DNA of 64,000 bases from Sinomonas sp. ASV486 (GCF_030908215.1 NZ_JAVFJK010000007.1:94096-158095), one strand, 5' to 3'; positions 39,107-49,111 are shown, counted from the first letter of the stretch. The notes: generated by a model from the letters alone, not told the origin. Made by a program: numbers and translations.

Positions 39107-41044
39107 TCACTCGGGCCGGTTCGCCGAGGATGCGTCGTGGCTGAACGGCGTCCCGACTCCCTCGTACGCGAGATGGAACACCATGCCGTCCCGCGCGTGG
39201 CTGAGGTTGTGGCAGTGGTCCATCCAGATCCCGGGGTTGTCGGCCGTCAGGAGCACCGTCCAGACCTGGCCCGGGCGCACCTCGAGGCTGTCCATCCGCA
39301 GGTCCGCGGCGACCGCCCGTCCGTCGATGCTGACCACGCGCACGTGGTGTCCGTGCGGGTGCATCGGGTGGATGTCGTCGCTGCGGTTGACGATCGTCAC
39401 GAGTACGTTCTCGCCGTCGTGGACGACGAGTGGCGGGATGTTGGGATAGACGGCGCCGTTGATCGTGAATGCGAACTTCGGGGTGCCGTCGACGAACCGC
39501 AGGAGGTGGTCCGCGGTGTAGGTGGCCGTCGCGTCGGCGTGCGGGACGGGCGACGCCGCCGGCGCGCCGTACGCCGCAAGGTCGAGTTCGGTTCCCCCTC
39601 CGAAGCGCGGCGCGGACGACGGCGCGGGGTCGCCCGGCGGAATGAGGGCGAGGGCACCGCCGTGGGAACCTTCCGCCGTGATCCACACCGGGTGGTCCGG
39701 CATGGTGAGCACCACGTCGTAGCGCCCGCCCGCGGCGAGGGGCAAGACCGTCCCGGCCAGTTCCGCGCCGCCGGCGAGGTCCCCGCCGTCGACCGCCGAG
39801 AGCCGGAAGCCGGACCCCGCTACACCGAACCGCTGCGTGAGCTGGTCCGTGTTGATGAGCCGCACGCGCACCGGGGTCCCCGGTGCCACCGTCTCGGACC
39901 AGGCCCCCGCGTGCGAGCCGAACAGGGTGGCGCCTGCGATCGAGTGCACGGGGACGGTCAGGTCCTTCACTCCCGGAGCGGGCCCGCCGGGCGGGTCCAC
40001 GACGAGCGCGCCGTAGAGGCCGAGGGGCACGTCCGCCGAGCCGTTCTGGTGGGTGTGGTACCAGTACGTCCCGGTCTGGGCGGCGGCGAACTCATAGGTG
40101 AACGACTGACCCGGCATGACGGCGTCCTGGGTTACGCCCGGCACGCCGTCCATCGCGTTGGGCACGTCGTAGCCGTGCCAGTGGAGCGTCACGCCGTCCG
40201 CCACGGAGTCGTTGACGAGGGTCACGCGCACGGTCTCCCCTTGGACCGCCCTCAGCTCGGGGCCGGGGAGCGAGCCGAAGGTGAGGGCATCGACGGTGCT
40301 GCCGTTGTCGAGAGTGACCTTCCCGCTGCGTGCATGGAGGGTGAACTCGCGCACCGGTCCGCTGGTCTGGGATCCCCTGAGGGCGTCCACGCTCCGGTTG
40401 GCGTGAGGCGAACTCGCCGCGGGCCCCGTGGAAGACATGCCCGAGTGGCCGTCCATCTCGTGGAACGACGACGGAGCGCCGCCCCGGCTGTCCATCCATG
40501 CGACCGCGAGCGAACCGACGAGGATGGCCACACTTAGGGTCCCGAGGGCCGGTACCGCCCGGTGACGCCATCCCTTCGCTAGGCCCGCTGCGACCGCGCC
40601 CGTTGCGAGCAGGGCCAGAGCCCCGAGAACGGCGACTGGGAGCCAGCCCGCCGGGGTGCCCAGAGTCAGGACGGCGAGGAGGCCCGCCGTGGTCAATGAG
40701 CTCGCCGCCGCCAGCGCGCTGAGCTGCCGGCCGTGCCGTTCCGGCCCCGTGAGACGCGGGAGCACCAGTGCGGCGAGGCCGGCCAGGCAGCCGGGGGCGG
40801 TGAGGGCTGTGGCTCCGAGGAGGCGGTCGCCCACGAGCGCCGATGGCCCTCCGAAGAGGACTGCCAGCCGACCGGCGCCTATCAGGACGCCGAGGGTCCC
40901 GACGGCGTCGGGAGCCCACCGCGGGACCCAGCCCGGCGCCGTCGTGCGTGTGAGGGCAAGGCCCGCTGCGAGGGCGGTCCCCCACGCCGCGGCGCAGGCC
41001 GCGGCGAGGAGGAGGTCGACGCCGAGGACTGCTGAGGCGGGCAT
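39107..41044 (-). CDS. Membrane-anchored multicopper oxidase
   Basis: A 645-residue protein with about six N-terminal membrane helices (1-185), then two recognisable cupredoxin regions of a multicopper oxidase. Copper ligands are complete: HWH (288-290), HTH (330-332), HPMHPHGHH (559-567) and HCHNLSHARDGM (610-621, T1 Cys611, axial Met621). Active site faces outside. Substrate may be Cu(I), Mn or organic; not determinable. It follows the DUF6220-like membrane protein by 25 bases. The membrane-helix fusion differs from secreted CueO-like enzymes. Confidence 0.93.
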   Translation of the reverse strand: MPASAVLGVDLLLAAACAAAWGTALAAGLALTRTTAPGWVPRWAPDAVGTLGVLIGAGRLAVLFGGPSALVGDRLLGATALTAPGCLAGLAALVLPRLTGPERHGRQLSALAAASSLTTAGLLAVLTLGTPAGWLPVAVLGALALLATGAVAAGLAKGWRHRAVPALGTLSVAILVGSLAVAWMDSRGGAPSSFHEMDGHSGMSSTGPAASSPHANRSVDALRGSQTSGPVREFTLHARSGKVTLDNGSTVDALTFGSLPGPELRAVQGETVRVTLVNDSVADGVTLHWHGYDVPNAMDGVPGVTQDAVMPGQSFTYEFAAAQTGTYWYHTHQNGSADVPLGLYGALVVDPPGGPAPGVKDLTVPVHSIAGATLFGSHAGAWSETVAPGTPVRVRLINTDQLTQRFGVAGSGFRLSAVDGGDLAGGAELAGTVLPLAAGGRYDVVLTMPDHPVWITAEGSHGGALALIPPGDPAPSSAPRFGGGTELDLAAYGAPAASPVPHADATATYTADHLLRFVDGTPKFAFTINGAVYPNIPPLVVHDGENVLVTIVNRSDDIHPMHPHGHHVRVVSIDGRAVAADLRMDSLEVRPGQVWTVLLTADNPGIWMDHCHNLSHARDGMVFHLAYEGVGTPFSHDASSANRPE

Positions 41045-41069
41045 CGGCTCTCTGTCCGGGTGCTCGGTG

Positions 41070-41531
41070 TCAGGCGGCAGGGGCCTGAGCGCTGATCTTC
41101 TCCGGCCGTGTCACCGAGCCGGTCCTGTCGAGGCGCCGAGCGCGCAGGAGGAGCCAGTAGCAACTGAAGATGATCAGCAGCCCGGTGACGGCGTGGGTCG
41201 CGACTGCCCAGGCGCCCGGGATGCTTGGGTTGTCCGGGCCGGCCCCGGTCAGCATGCCGCCGACGATGAAGACGAGCAGCTGGACCCACGTCAGGAGGAA
41301 GATCCCGACGGTGAGCCAGATGGTGTTCTTCCCGGCCCTCGCGAGGGCCGCGACCAGAATCGTCAGGAGGGCGAGCGAGCGCAGGACGACCTGGCCGTTG
41401 AAGGCGTGGTAGTCGAACGAGGCGTGATTCGGGATGAGATCGAGGGCGAAGGTGCCGAATGCGGCGAGGTAGAGCTGGACGATCGTGTCGAGGAAGAGGA
41501 GGGCGGAGACGGCGAGGAATGCCTTGCGCAT
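41070..41531 (-). CDS. Four-helix membrane protein (DUF6220-like)
   Basis: A 153-residue protein with four predicted membrane helices (about 4-26, 48-66, 70-95, 108-128) and a Lys/Arg-rich cytoplasmic tail. MRKAFLAVSALLFLDTIVQLYLAAFGTFAL looks like the DUF6220 family start. It stands directly before the multicopper oxidase, so they are probably cotranscribed; a role as a redox or assembly partner is only a guess. The 120 bases upstream hold a direct repeat CCATTTC twice (minus strand), which could be a regulator site. Confidence 0.7.
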   Translation of the reverse strand: MRKAFLAVSALLFLDTIVQLYLAAFGTFALDLIPNHASFDYHAFNGQVVLRSLALLTILVAALARAGKNTIWLTVGIFLLTWVQLLVFIVGGMLTGAGPDNPSIPGAWAVATHAVTGLLIIFSCYWLLLRARRLDRTGSVTRPEKISAQAPAA

Positions 41532-41734
41532 GGGAGGACCCCTTGAGGGTGTGGGTGTACGCCGGAAATGGACCGAAATGGTGAGTCCTCTCGCCCCGGT
41601 CAGGGCGCCCCGTGAAGACTCTGCAATGTCCCGTCAGCGCTTTCAGGATAAGCGTGACCCGTAGCCCTGTAAAGAAGGTTTAGCTAATTGGTGGATTATT
41701 TGTCGGTGCTTGGAATCAACGCCCCCGGAGACAA

Positions 41735-41769
41735 GACAGCGTCCCCGGCCGCGGGCCGGGGACGCTGTC
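41735..41769 (-). terminator. Strong hairpin terminator
   Basis: A perfect 16-base stem (41735-41750 with 41754-41769) with a three-base loop, GACAGCGTCCCCGGCC on the plus strand, 28 bases beyond the stop of the low-GC secreted protein. On the minus strand it is followed by TTGTCTCC. Confidence 0.85.
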
Positions 41770-41797
41770 CTTGGTGAGGCTGTGTTACGAGCTTGGC

Positions 41798-43924
41798 TCA
41801 GCCGTTGTTGATGGTGAAGTTCTCAGTGCCGCACGCGGACGTGGCGGCCTGGTTGTTGGCGTCTCCTGAATACGTTGACATCCAGCGCCATGTTCCTACC
41901 GAAGTGGCAAGGAATGTGGAGTTGGTGGTGGTGTAGGTATTGTTGCCGTTGTTGACGCTGACTGTTTGGGACAGCGCTGGAGCTGCCGAGCAGGTCGCGT
42001 CGCTGGGGGCGTACAGGTTGAAGGTGATGGTCCCCGTGGGATTGAATCCGCCCGTCAGCGTGAAGCTGTCGTTCGGGATCAGATTCTGAGCCGTGGACTC
42101 GCCTGGCTGCGCTTTGTTCACCACGAGGTGCTCGTCCGTGCAGGTGCTCGTGGCTCCGTTGTTGAAGGCATCACCGGTGTAGACCGCCTGCCAGAAGTAG
42201 TCACCGGCGGTGTTGAATGCGAGATCATTCGAATTCGGAACGATCCCGTTGGTTACGGTCACCGTCCCCGCGTCCCGAGCACCTGCCGAGCACTTGTTGT
42301 CGGTGTAGACCGTGTACGTCACGCTGCCGCCCGCCGTGGATGTCGCGCCAGTCAGTGCCGCGGAATCATGGACGGAGCCGCCGACAGTGATCGAAGTGGC
42401 CGAAAGCGTGGTGGCAATGGTGGGCTTTGTCTTGACCACGAGTTGCTCGGACGTGCAGGGGCTCGTGGCGCCGTTGTTGTTGGCGTCGCCGCTGTAGGCC
42501 GCCTGCCAGAAGTAGGTTCCCGCGGTGTTGAACGTGACGTCGTTCGAGTTGGGGACGCTACCGGCGGTGACGGTCACTGTCCCCGCATCCGAGACTTTCA
42601 CCGAGCAGGCGTTGTCGCTGAACACCGAGTAGGTCACTGTGCCGCCAGCATTGGCCGATGCGCCGCTGAGTGTGGCGGAATCATGGGCGGAGCTGCCTGC
42701 GGTAATGGTTGTGGCGGAGAGCGTAGTCGCGATGGTGGGACTGTTCGTGTAGTGATTCGTGTACGTGCAGACCACGTTCTCTGTGTTAGCTAAGGCGATC
42801 GACACCATCTGGCCAGTTGTCGTCACGTGGGTGTTTGGGTCACACACAACGTCAACGAAGTTCCATGGTGCCGACTGTGTGCCTTCACTGACGGTGTAGG
42901 TGGCAGATGGAAGCGAAGCGAACGCTTGCACCCCGCCGGACTGCAGGCTGAACGCGTTGCCCGTCGCCTTCAGGTTTGGAGAGGTCGTGTACGCGAACGA
43001 TGTCTTGTCCCCGGCGGGAGCGTTCTGGGTCACCTTCTTGATCGTGATGCTTCCGCAGTTGCTGATGTTGACGGCGATGGGTGCGATGAAGTCCTTGATC
43101 TCCGCGGTGAACGACGACGATGACCGACTCTTGACGAACGCGCTGCCGAATGCCTCGCATGTCCCCGGGGGAATTACCCCGGCTGCGGTCAGGTCAATCG
43201 CTGCCTCTCCGAACAGGCCGACGCCCAGGTTCTGGTTCGCGATCGGATCGGTCACCTGAACGGTATTGACGGCGCCTTGAGAGACTGTCCCGTTGAGGAC
43301 GAGGTGGTTGCCCCAGCAGGGCAAGGCATTCGCGGAGTAACATTGGCCCACGGTGTTGCCTGCCGCGGCTGTGAGCCACGTGTTGATGCCAAGAGTCGGC
43401 GTGCCGCTGCCTCCGAAGTCGTAGGAGACCAAGAGGTCACCGGCCGTCCGGTTGAGGGTCAGGGGGCCCGTGGTCGTGCCGGTGAATCCCGTGGTCGCCT
43501 TCTGGTTGATTTCGAAGTCGAGGTTGGCGTTGCCGATGTTGACCAGGCGTTCCCACGCCAGATAAAGGTAGGTGTGGTTGTTGCTCGCCGTCTCGGAGGC
43601 CTCGTAGAACCTCGTGAGATCGTTCTTGTTGGGCGGGATGGAGCCGTCCACAACGGTCACCGCGGAGCTGTCTTCTTTGGTTCCTTGTCCGAACGCGTTG
43701 TCGCCGCTGCCTGAAGGTTGATCGATGCCGGTGTGGAGGCCGGCCACATTGGCCCAGTCGGTGTTGCCTGCAGTATCAACGGTCAGGTTCCCGTCCCCGC
43801 CTTCGAACGTACTCCCGTTAAGAGGCGGAGGCGGCACTGCGCCCACCGACGCGGTTGCGGTGGCGACGACGAGCGCGCCGGCACCGATTAGCGCAGCCCA
43901 ACGGCTGCGGTGGATGAGTTTCAT
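41798..43924 (-). CDS. Large secreted repeat protein with SpaA-like and three Ig-like repeats
   Basis: A 708-residue Thr/Asn/Ser/Gly-rich exported protein. Signal peptide at 1-29. Residues 40-290 resemble the non-repetitive head of surface proteins. About 291-392 are a prealbumin/SpaA-like domain (GSITIKKVTQNAP, YTVSEGT, VVCTYTN). Three repeats follow: 395-500 and 500-604 are near copies (PTIATTLSAT, VPNSND, FNTAG, YFWQA), and 605-708 is a diverged third (WRWMSTYSGDANNQ). There is no LPXTG or anchor, so it is released or held noncovalently. Hand-counted GC on three 60-base lines was 57, 62 and 65%, against 78% on a line in the helicase gene. Adhesin-like; exact role unknown. Confidence 0.85.
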   Translation of the reverse strand: MKLIHRSRWAALIGAGALVVATATASVGAVPPPPLNGSTFEGGDGNLTVDTAGNTDWANVAGLHTGIDQPSGSGDNAFGQGTKEDSSAVTVVDGSIPPNKNDLTRFYEASETASNNHTYLYLAWERLVNIGNANLDFEINQKATTGFTGTTTGPLTLNRTAGDLLVSYDFGGSGTPTLGINTWLTAAAGNTVGQCYSANALPCWGNHLVLNGTVSQGAVNTVQVTDPIANQNLGVGLFGEAAIDLTAAGVIPPGTCEAFGSAFVKSRSSSSFTAEIKDFIAPIAVNISNCGSITIKKVTQNAPAGDKTSFAYTTSPNLKATGNAFSLQSGGVQAFASLPSATYTVSEGTQSAPWNFVDVVCDPNTHVTTTGQMVSIALANTENVVCTYTNHYTNSPTIATTLSATTITAGSSAHDSATLSGASANAGGTVTYSVFSDNACSVKVSDAGTVTVTAGSVPNSNDVTFNTAGTYFWQAAYSGDANNNGATSPCTSEQLVVKTKPTIATTLSATSITVGGSVHDSAALTGATSTAGGSVTYTVYTDNKCSAGARDAGTVTVTNGIVPNSNDLAFNTAGDYFWQAVYTGDAFNNGATSTCTDEHLVVNKAQPGESTAQNLIPNDSFTLTGGFNPTGTITFNLYAPSDATCSAAPALSQTVSVNNGNNTYTTTNSTFLATSVGTWRWMSTYSGDANNQAATSACGTENFTINNG

Positions 43925-44087
43925 TGGAAGTGTGCTTTCGCTGGTGCGAACACGGGTTTCGGCGCGGCCCCCAGCGCCCGCTCCGTGGATCCGCCGTAGC
44001 GGAACGAAGACCCCAGCGACGCCAGTGTAGGAGCGGTCACACTCAGATCACAACGAATTCAGATAGCATCCGTCATGACAAAAAAAG

Positions 44088-45803
44088 TCACGGGATGTCG
44101 CGGGCGTCGAGGATCCGATACGCGTATCCCTGTTCCGCGAGGAACCGCTGCCGCTTCGCCGCGAAGTCCTGGTCGAGCGTGTCCCGGGCCACGAGCGCGT
44201 AGAACCGCGCCGCGCGTCCATCCGCCTTGGGCCGCAGCAGCCTCCCGAGCCGCTGGGCCTCCTCCTGCCGCGAGCCGAACGAGCCCGAGACCTGGATCGC
44301 CACCGACGCCTCGGGCAGGTCGATCGAGAAATTCGCGACCTTCGAGACCACAAGCCTCCGTTCCTCCCCCGCACGGAAAGCGTCGAACAGCCGCTGCCGC
44401 TCCTTGACGCTCGTGGCCCCGGTGATGACCGGGGCCCCAATGCGCTCGCCGATCTCCCCGAGCTGGTCGAGGAACTGCCCGATCACGAGCAGCTGCTCGT
44501 CCGCGTGCCGGGCCACGAGCCGCTCCACGACGGCCGTCTTGGTCTCGCTCCCCGCGCACAGGCGGTACTTGTCGGCGTCCTCCGCCATCGCGTACGCCAT
44601 GCGCTCGTCGCGAGGGAGATCGACGCGCACCTCGACGCAGTCGGCAGGCGCGATGTAGCCCTGCGCCTCGATGTCCTTCCAGGGCGCGTCGTACCTCTTC
44701 GGCCCGATGAGCGAGAACACCTCGCCTTCGCGGCCGTCCTCGCGCACGAGGGTCGCGGTGAGACCGAGGCGTCGGCGCGCCTGGAGGTCCGCCGTCATGC
44801 GGAAGATTGGCGCGGGCAGGAGGTGCACCTCGTCGTAGATGATGAGGCCCCAGTCGTTCTTGTCGAGCAGTTCGAGGTGCGGATACAGCCCGCCGCGCTT
44901 GGAGGTGAGGACCTGGTAGGTCGCGATCGTGACCGGACGGACCTCCTTGACGGCGCCCGAGTACTCGCCGATCTCGTCCTCGGTGAGCGAGGTGCGCTTG
45001 AGCAGCTCGGAGCGCCACTGCCTCGCGGACACAGTGTTGGTGACGAGGATGAGCGTCGTCGTGGAGGACTGCGCCATCGCGGCCGCGCCCACGAGGGTCT
45101 TCCCCGCGCCGCACGGGAGCACGACGACGCCGCTGCCGCCGGCCCAGAAGTTCTCCGCCGCCACCCGCTGGTACGGGCGCAGGGACCATCCGCCGGTCGC
45201 GGGCGGCGGGCCGGACGACGCCGGCGACTCCCCGCCGTCGTGTGCGTCACCGGCGGCGGTGGCCGGCACGGTCTCGGTGAGCGCTATCGGGTGCGGGGTG
45301 CCGTCGACGTAGCCCGCACGGTCGTCCGCGGGCCAGCCGATCTTGAGCAGCGCCTGCTTGAGCGCGCCGCGTTGGGACGAGAGGACCACGGTGGTCCGCG
45401 CGTCGATGCGCGGACCGAGCATGGGCGCGATCTTCTTGGCCCGGTGCACCTCCTCGAGCACCGGGAAATCGTCGGAGCGCAGCACGAGCCCGTGGACGGG
45501 ATCCTTTTCGAGCCACAGCCGCCCGTAGCGGGACATCGTCTCGTCAATATCGATGAGGAGCGCATGCGGGACGGGGAACCGCGAATAGGTGAGGAGCGTG
45601 TTGAGGACGCGCTCGGCGTCGAGCCCGGCGGCGCGGGCGTTCCACAGGCCGAGCGGCGTGAGCCGGTAGGTATGAACGTGCTCGGGGGCGCGTTCGAGCT
45701 CGGCGAACGCGGCGATCTCGTGCCGCGCCTCGGTGGCCTGCGGGTGGTCGACCTCGAGCAGGATGGTCTTGTCGCTCTGGACGATGAGGGGTCCGTCGCT
45801 CAA
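44088..45803 (-). CDS. XPB-type DNA repair helicase
   Basis: A 571-residue superfamily 2 helicase like eukaryotic and archaeal XPB. Walker A is PCGAGKT (230-236), motif II DEVH (324-327), motif III GLTAT, and motif VI QRLGRLLRPK. The N-terminal damage-recognition-like region precedes it. The Asp/Gly-rich insert at about 185-205 is likely disordered. It lies 85 bases downstream of the Ssl2-like gene on the same strand. The bacterial protein probably acts in DNA repair or transcription-coupled unwinding, from family. Confidence 0.95.
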   Translation of the reverse strand: MSDGPLIVQSDKTILLEVDHPQATEARHEIAAFAELERAPEHVHTYRLTPLGLWNARAAGLDAERVLNTLLTYSRFPVPHALLIDIDETMSRYGRLWLEKDPVHGLVLRSDDFPVLEEVHRAKKIAPMLGPRIDARTTVVLSSQRGALKQALLKIGWPADDRAGYVDGTPHPIALTETVPATAAGDAHDGGESPASSGPPPATGGWSLRPYQRVAAENFWAGGSGVVVLPCGAGKTLVGAAAMAQSSTTTLILVTNTVSARQWRSELLKRTSLTEDEIGEYSGAVKEVRPVTIATYQVLTSKRGGLYPHLELLDKNDWGLIIYDEVHLLPAPIFRMTADLQARRRLGLTATLVREDGREGEVFSLIGPKRYDAPWKDIEAQGYIAPADCVEVRVDLPRDERMAYAMAEDADKYRLCAGSETKTAVVERLVARHADEQLLVIGQFLDQLGEIGERIGAPVITGATSVKERQRLFDAFRAGEERRLVVSKVANFSIDLPEASVAIQVSGSFGSRQEEAQRLGRLLRPKADGRAARFYALVARDTLDQDFAAKRQRFLAEQGYAYRILDARDIP

Positions 45804-45888
45804 CTGGGTGACTCCTTCGCATCGGGCCGGGCGGGTACGCAGAACTGGCTCGCGCGGCCCCGATCCGCGGGTCTCCCGGCAGGCCGGG

Positions 45889-48282
45889 TCAGGCCAGCTC
45901 GACGTCGATGATCCGGTGCACGCTCAGGACCCGCTCGGTCTCGCGCTCCGGGTCGAAGACGCGCACGCGTCCCGCCGAGATCGAAACGGGCCGTAGCTCC
46001 TCGACGCTCGAGTTGCCGAGCGCGTCGACGATATTCAAGCGTACCGCCCGCTTGAGGCGGATGGCCTTCTGAAGCGTCTCGATGCCCATCGCCGGTGCGG
46101 CCTCGTCACCGTTCGGCCCGACCGGGGACTGGGTGCGGAGCACGGCCAGCTGCGCCTCGATGGCGTCGTGGTCCGGGACCGCCGGCCGTGGGGTAGGCAC
46201 AGGCAACAGGCCCGTCCCACCGCGGCGGCGGAGACGGACCACGGGATCGAGGGATGCATCGACGGCGGGGGAGTGGCCGAGCTCCCGGAGCACATTCGCA
46301 ACTTCTTGGGGCGAGGCATTGCTCACGAGGACGGTCGGTGCGATCTGCGTGAGTCCGAGATGTCGAGTGGCCGGATCGGCGAGGATCCCGGCGAGGCCGG
46401 CGTCGTCGTCGCTCGCAATGAAGCTGCCCGCGCGGCCCACTCGGATGCGGCCGTGCCGCGCGGCGGTGTCGTCGATGAGGTACCTGAGCGGCTGCGGCAC
46501 TGGGGTCGAGGAGTGCTCCGCGAGGAAGGCATGGATCGAGGCCGCGTCCTCGCCCGCATCCAGCGCGCGGCGCAGGCTTGCATCAGAGAAACGGTAGATC
46601 GTGGCGGGGCCGCGGCCCTCCGGGTCGGCGAGGAGGGCCAGCCTGCGGGCCAGGACGGGATCGAGGTAGCCCGGGGCCACTGCTGTGAGGTCAGCCTGGA
46701 GGAGGACCTTCTCGACGCCGGCAGGCAGCAAGTCGGCGAGGCATGCCTGGGCGGCGGCATAGTCCTCGCGCAGCACGGCGGTGCCCACATCCGTCAGCGC
46801 GCCGGACCCCGTGAAGCCCAGCATCGCCGCCTCGGCCAGGACCGTCTCGAGCAGGCCGCGCAGACGCCGGCCGAGCCGTGGCTGGACCCAGTCGATGCGA
46901 GCCCGGATGGAATCGGCGTCGACGACCACGCTGCGGCCGTCCGGCCTCGCGGCCCCTTCCGACAGCTGGTTTGCGACCTCGAGGATCCTGCGGCGAACGA
47001 GGGGCGCATCGGAGCGCTGGCCCTCGCCGGATAGCGGAGCAAGCTGGTCGCTCCCCTCCGCGGACATCGCGAGGGAGGGGACGCGCGGCGTGTCCAGCCA
47101 CGCGGTCGCGAGGATGAGCCACTGCTCAGGCCGCGAGATGGCCAGCCAGGACTCGGCTCCCGTGGCGCGCCACGTCGACGTGTCCGGGTCGAGCGTGAGG
47201 ATGCCGGCCTCGGCCGCGAGCTCGAGTGCGAACACCGTCGGATCGGCGTCGGTTCGCAAGGCCGCTGCGAGCCGGCGGACCTCGCGGGCCCCGACGCCCC
47301 CTGCCCGCAGGGTTTCGAGCGGATGCTCGGACACCTGGACGGCGAGGGAGCTCACGGTCCGCAGCACGTCGCCGATCGCCCCGAGGGCGGCGTTGCGGCG
47401 GAGGGCGGGGCGCGTCGTCGTGAGCACGGGGGAGGGCGGCATCATCGTCAGGTCCGGCACGATGCGGCCGCCGCGCAGGGTCAGGCCTGCTGGTCTGGCG
47501 AGCTCCACGTGCTCATCGTCGAGCGGGACAAGGATGCCGTGGGTCAGGAGCCAGTCGACCGGATTGTCCGTGCGGTGCCCCGGCCTGATGCGGGCCGCAG
47601 CGTGCGGGACCGCACCGACTGGCCAATTGGCGAACTTCGCCAGGACCTCTGCCGTGCGGGGCGGCGCTCCGTCGAGCGACTCGGGGAGGGCCGCCCAGCG
47701 TTCGAGCGCGTACGCCGCCGCAATGTGATGCTCGACGTGCTGCTGCGTGTCCGGCTGCAGCGCCGTGATGGCATTGACGATCCGCGCCGCATGCTCGGCG
47801 AAGATCGGCGAGGCCAGAGCGAGCTCCGTGTACGACCGGCCGAGGCCCGCGGGGTAGCTGCCGAGGACCTCCCGGACCCGGGCGACCGGCTGGTAGTAGC
47901 GGCGGCGGCTCCCGGATGCGGAATGGATCGTGTCCGGCGGATCCGCCCGGTACACGAGGGCCAGCTGGGACAGGTTCGCGAGGATGGCCTCGAGGGTTCC
48001 GAGGGTCGCGTTCCCCACCGCATGCCGCAGCTCGACGGCGCTCCCGCTCTTGCCCTCGTCCTCGTTGGTGGTCAGGACCAGCGCGTCGAGGACCTGGAGC
48101 TCAGGCTTGGTGAGGCCCTCGAGCGCACGCTGGAGGCTCACCCGCGCGCAGGCCCGTGCGGCGAGCGCGGCAAAGTCGGGCACCCCTGGTGTGATGAGGT
48201 CGGGGCGAGCCACAAACAGCCGACGGAGCGAGTCGTTGCCCCTCGAGGACAGCTCCTCGGCGAGCGCGCGGATCGACGACAC
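45889..48282 (-). CDS. XPB/Ssl2-like helicase-associated protein
   Basis: A 797-residue protein found next to XPB genes in Actinobacteria (helicase-associated/Ssl2-like family). It has no Walker motifs. Visible parts are the N-terminal helical region (VSSIRALAEELSSRGNDSLRRLF, LEGLTKPELQVLDALVL), a long middle and a C-terminal domain ending GIETLQKAIRLKRAVRLNIVDALGNSSVEE (blocks), which resembles a WYL-like beta fold. GTG with GGAGG eight bases upstream was chosen. Its start shares one base with the stop of the 93-residue membrane protein gene. Role: partner or regulator of XPB, inferred. Confidence 0.88.
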   Translation of the reverse strand: MSSIRALAEELSSRGNDSLRRLFVARPDLITPGVPDFAALAARACARVSLQRALEGLTKPELQVLDALVLTTNEDEGKSGSAVELRHAVGNATLGTLEAILANLSQLALVYRADPPDTIHSASGSRRRYYQPVARVREVLGSYPAGLGRSYTELALASPIFAEHAARIVNAITALQPDTQQHVEHHIAAAYALERWAALPESLDGAPPRTAEVLAKFANWPVGAVPHAAARIRPGHRTDNPVDWLLTHGILVPLDDEHVELARPAGLTLRGGRIVPDLTMMPPSPVLTTTRPALRRNAALGAIGDVLRTVSSLAVQVSEHPLETLRAGGVGAREVRRLAAALRTDADPTVFALELAAEAGILTLDPDTSTWRATGAESWLAISRPEQWLILATAWLDTPRVPSLAMSAEGSDQLAPLSGEGQRSDAPLVRRRILEVANQLSEGAARPDGRSVVVDADSIRARIDWVQPRLGRRLRGLLETVLAEAAMLGFTGSGALTDVGTAVLREDYAAAQACLADLLPAGVEKVLLQADLTAVAPGYLDPVLARRLALLADPEGRGPATIYRFSDASLRRALDAGEDAASIHAFLAEHSSTPVPQPLRYLIDDTAARHGRIRVGRAGSFIASDDDAGLAGILADPATRHLGLTQIAPTVLVSNASPQEVANVLRELGHSPAVDASLDPVVRLRRRGGTGLLPVPTPRPAVPDHDAIEAQLAVLRTQSPVGPNGDEAAPAMGIETLQKAIRLKRAVRLNIVDALGNSSVEELRPVSISAGRVRVFDPERETERVLSVHRIIDVELA

Positions 48283-48563
48283 TACCGGCGCCTCCGGTCC
48301 ATCGCCGAGGCAACGATTGCGAGGCCCATGAGCACGAACGCCACCGGCAGCCCGTAGAGGGCCACGACGCCCACCCACGCCGGCGGGGTGCCACCGGCGG
48401 CCGCGAGGCCCAGCGTCACGGCCCACGCAGCGAGTGACACCACCGCGATGACCACGCCGGCCGTCAGGACGCCGCGCCGCCAGCCGGGAGTGGCGCCGCC
48501 GCGCGCGCGATCGTCACCGGCAGATGGGTGGAGGAGTCCCCGATGGGGCACAGAAGGCGCCAT
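48282..48563 (-). CDS. Small two-helix membrane protein
   Basis: A 93-residue protein with two membrane helices (about 32-54 and 62-86) and basic ends. It stands immediately upstream of the Ssl2-like gene with a one-base overlap (TAGTG), so it is translationally coupled to the helicase locus. Family unknown. It is divergent from the cold-shock gene. Confidence 0.7.
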   Translation of the reverse strand: MAPSVPHRGLLHPSAGDDRARGGATPGWRRGVLTAGVVIAVVSLAAWAVTLGLAAAGGTPPAWVGVVALYGLPVAFVLMGLAIVASAMDRRRR

Positions 48564-48734
48564 GGCACCAACCTAACAGCGTGCACGGCGCGGTGCTGGC
48601 ACCGGCTTCGACTTTGACGGCCGGAGCCGTCACGCAGCGGGAGCCAGTAACCTAGAGGCAGTACAGCATCCCGCTCGTGACTGCGCGCGGCACCAGCGGA
48701 TTCCTTCGAGTCCTCATAGATGGGGGTTGTGTCA

Positions 48735-49109
48735 GTGCCCACTGGCAAGGTCAAGTTCTTCGACAAGGCGAAGGGCTTCGGGTTCATCGCCGGCGACGAC
48801 GGGCAGGAGGTCTTCCTGCCAGGCTCGGCCGTGCCGGCCGAGGCCGAGATCAAGACAGGGTCCAGGCTCGAATACGGCATCGCCGACGGTCGCCGCGGTC
48901 CGCAGGCCCTTTCGGTCCGCGTGCTTGAGAAGCTCCCCTCCGTGGCCAAGGCCAAGCGGATGCCCGCCCGCGAGCTCGCGCCCATCGTCCAGGACCTCGT
49001 GAGCGTCCTCGACAACCTCTCCGGGCAGCTCTCCAAGGGCAGCTACCCGGAGAAGGGCCACACCATCGCGGCTGCACTGCGCCGCGTGGCCGACGAGCTC
49101 GATGCGTAG
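48735..49109 (+). CDS. Cold-shock-domain protein with C-terminal extension
   Basis: A 124-residue RNA-binding protein. The cold-shock domain is at 1-65: TGKVKFFDKAKGFGFIAGDDGQEVFLPGS contains the RNP1 motif KGFGFI and the RNP2-like VFLPGS (usually VFVHxS). The C-terminal 55 residues are a helical extension (ARELAPIVQDLVSVLDNLSGQL), absent from the 67-residue CspA type. GTG at 48735 gives the expected start with GGGGG upstream. It is followed closely by the DUF3027 gene. Confidence 0.9.
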   Translation: MPTGKVKFFDKAKGFGFIAGDDGQEVFLPGSAVPAEAEIKTGSRLEYGIADGRRGPQALSVRVLEKLPSVAKAKRMPARELAPIVQDLVSVLDNLSGQLSKGSYPEKGHTIAAALRRVADELDA

Positions 49110-49111
49110 CC

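Noticed and set aside
44044..44087. Hairpin with A7 loop near the XPB stop as a terminator
   Set aside because: Pairing around the A-run is imperfect and interrupted; left out of the list.
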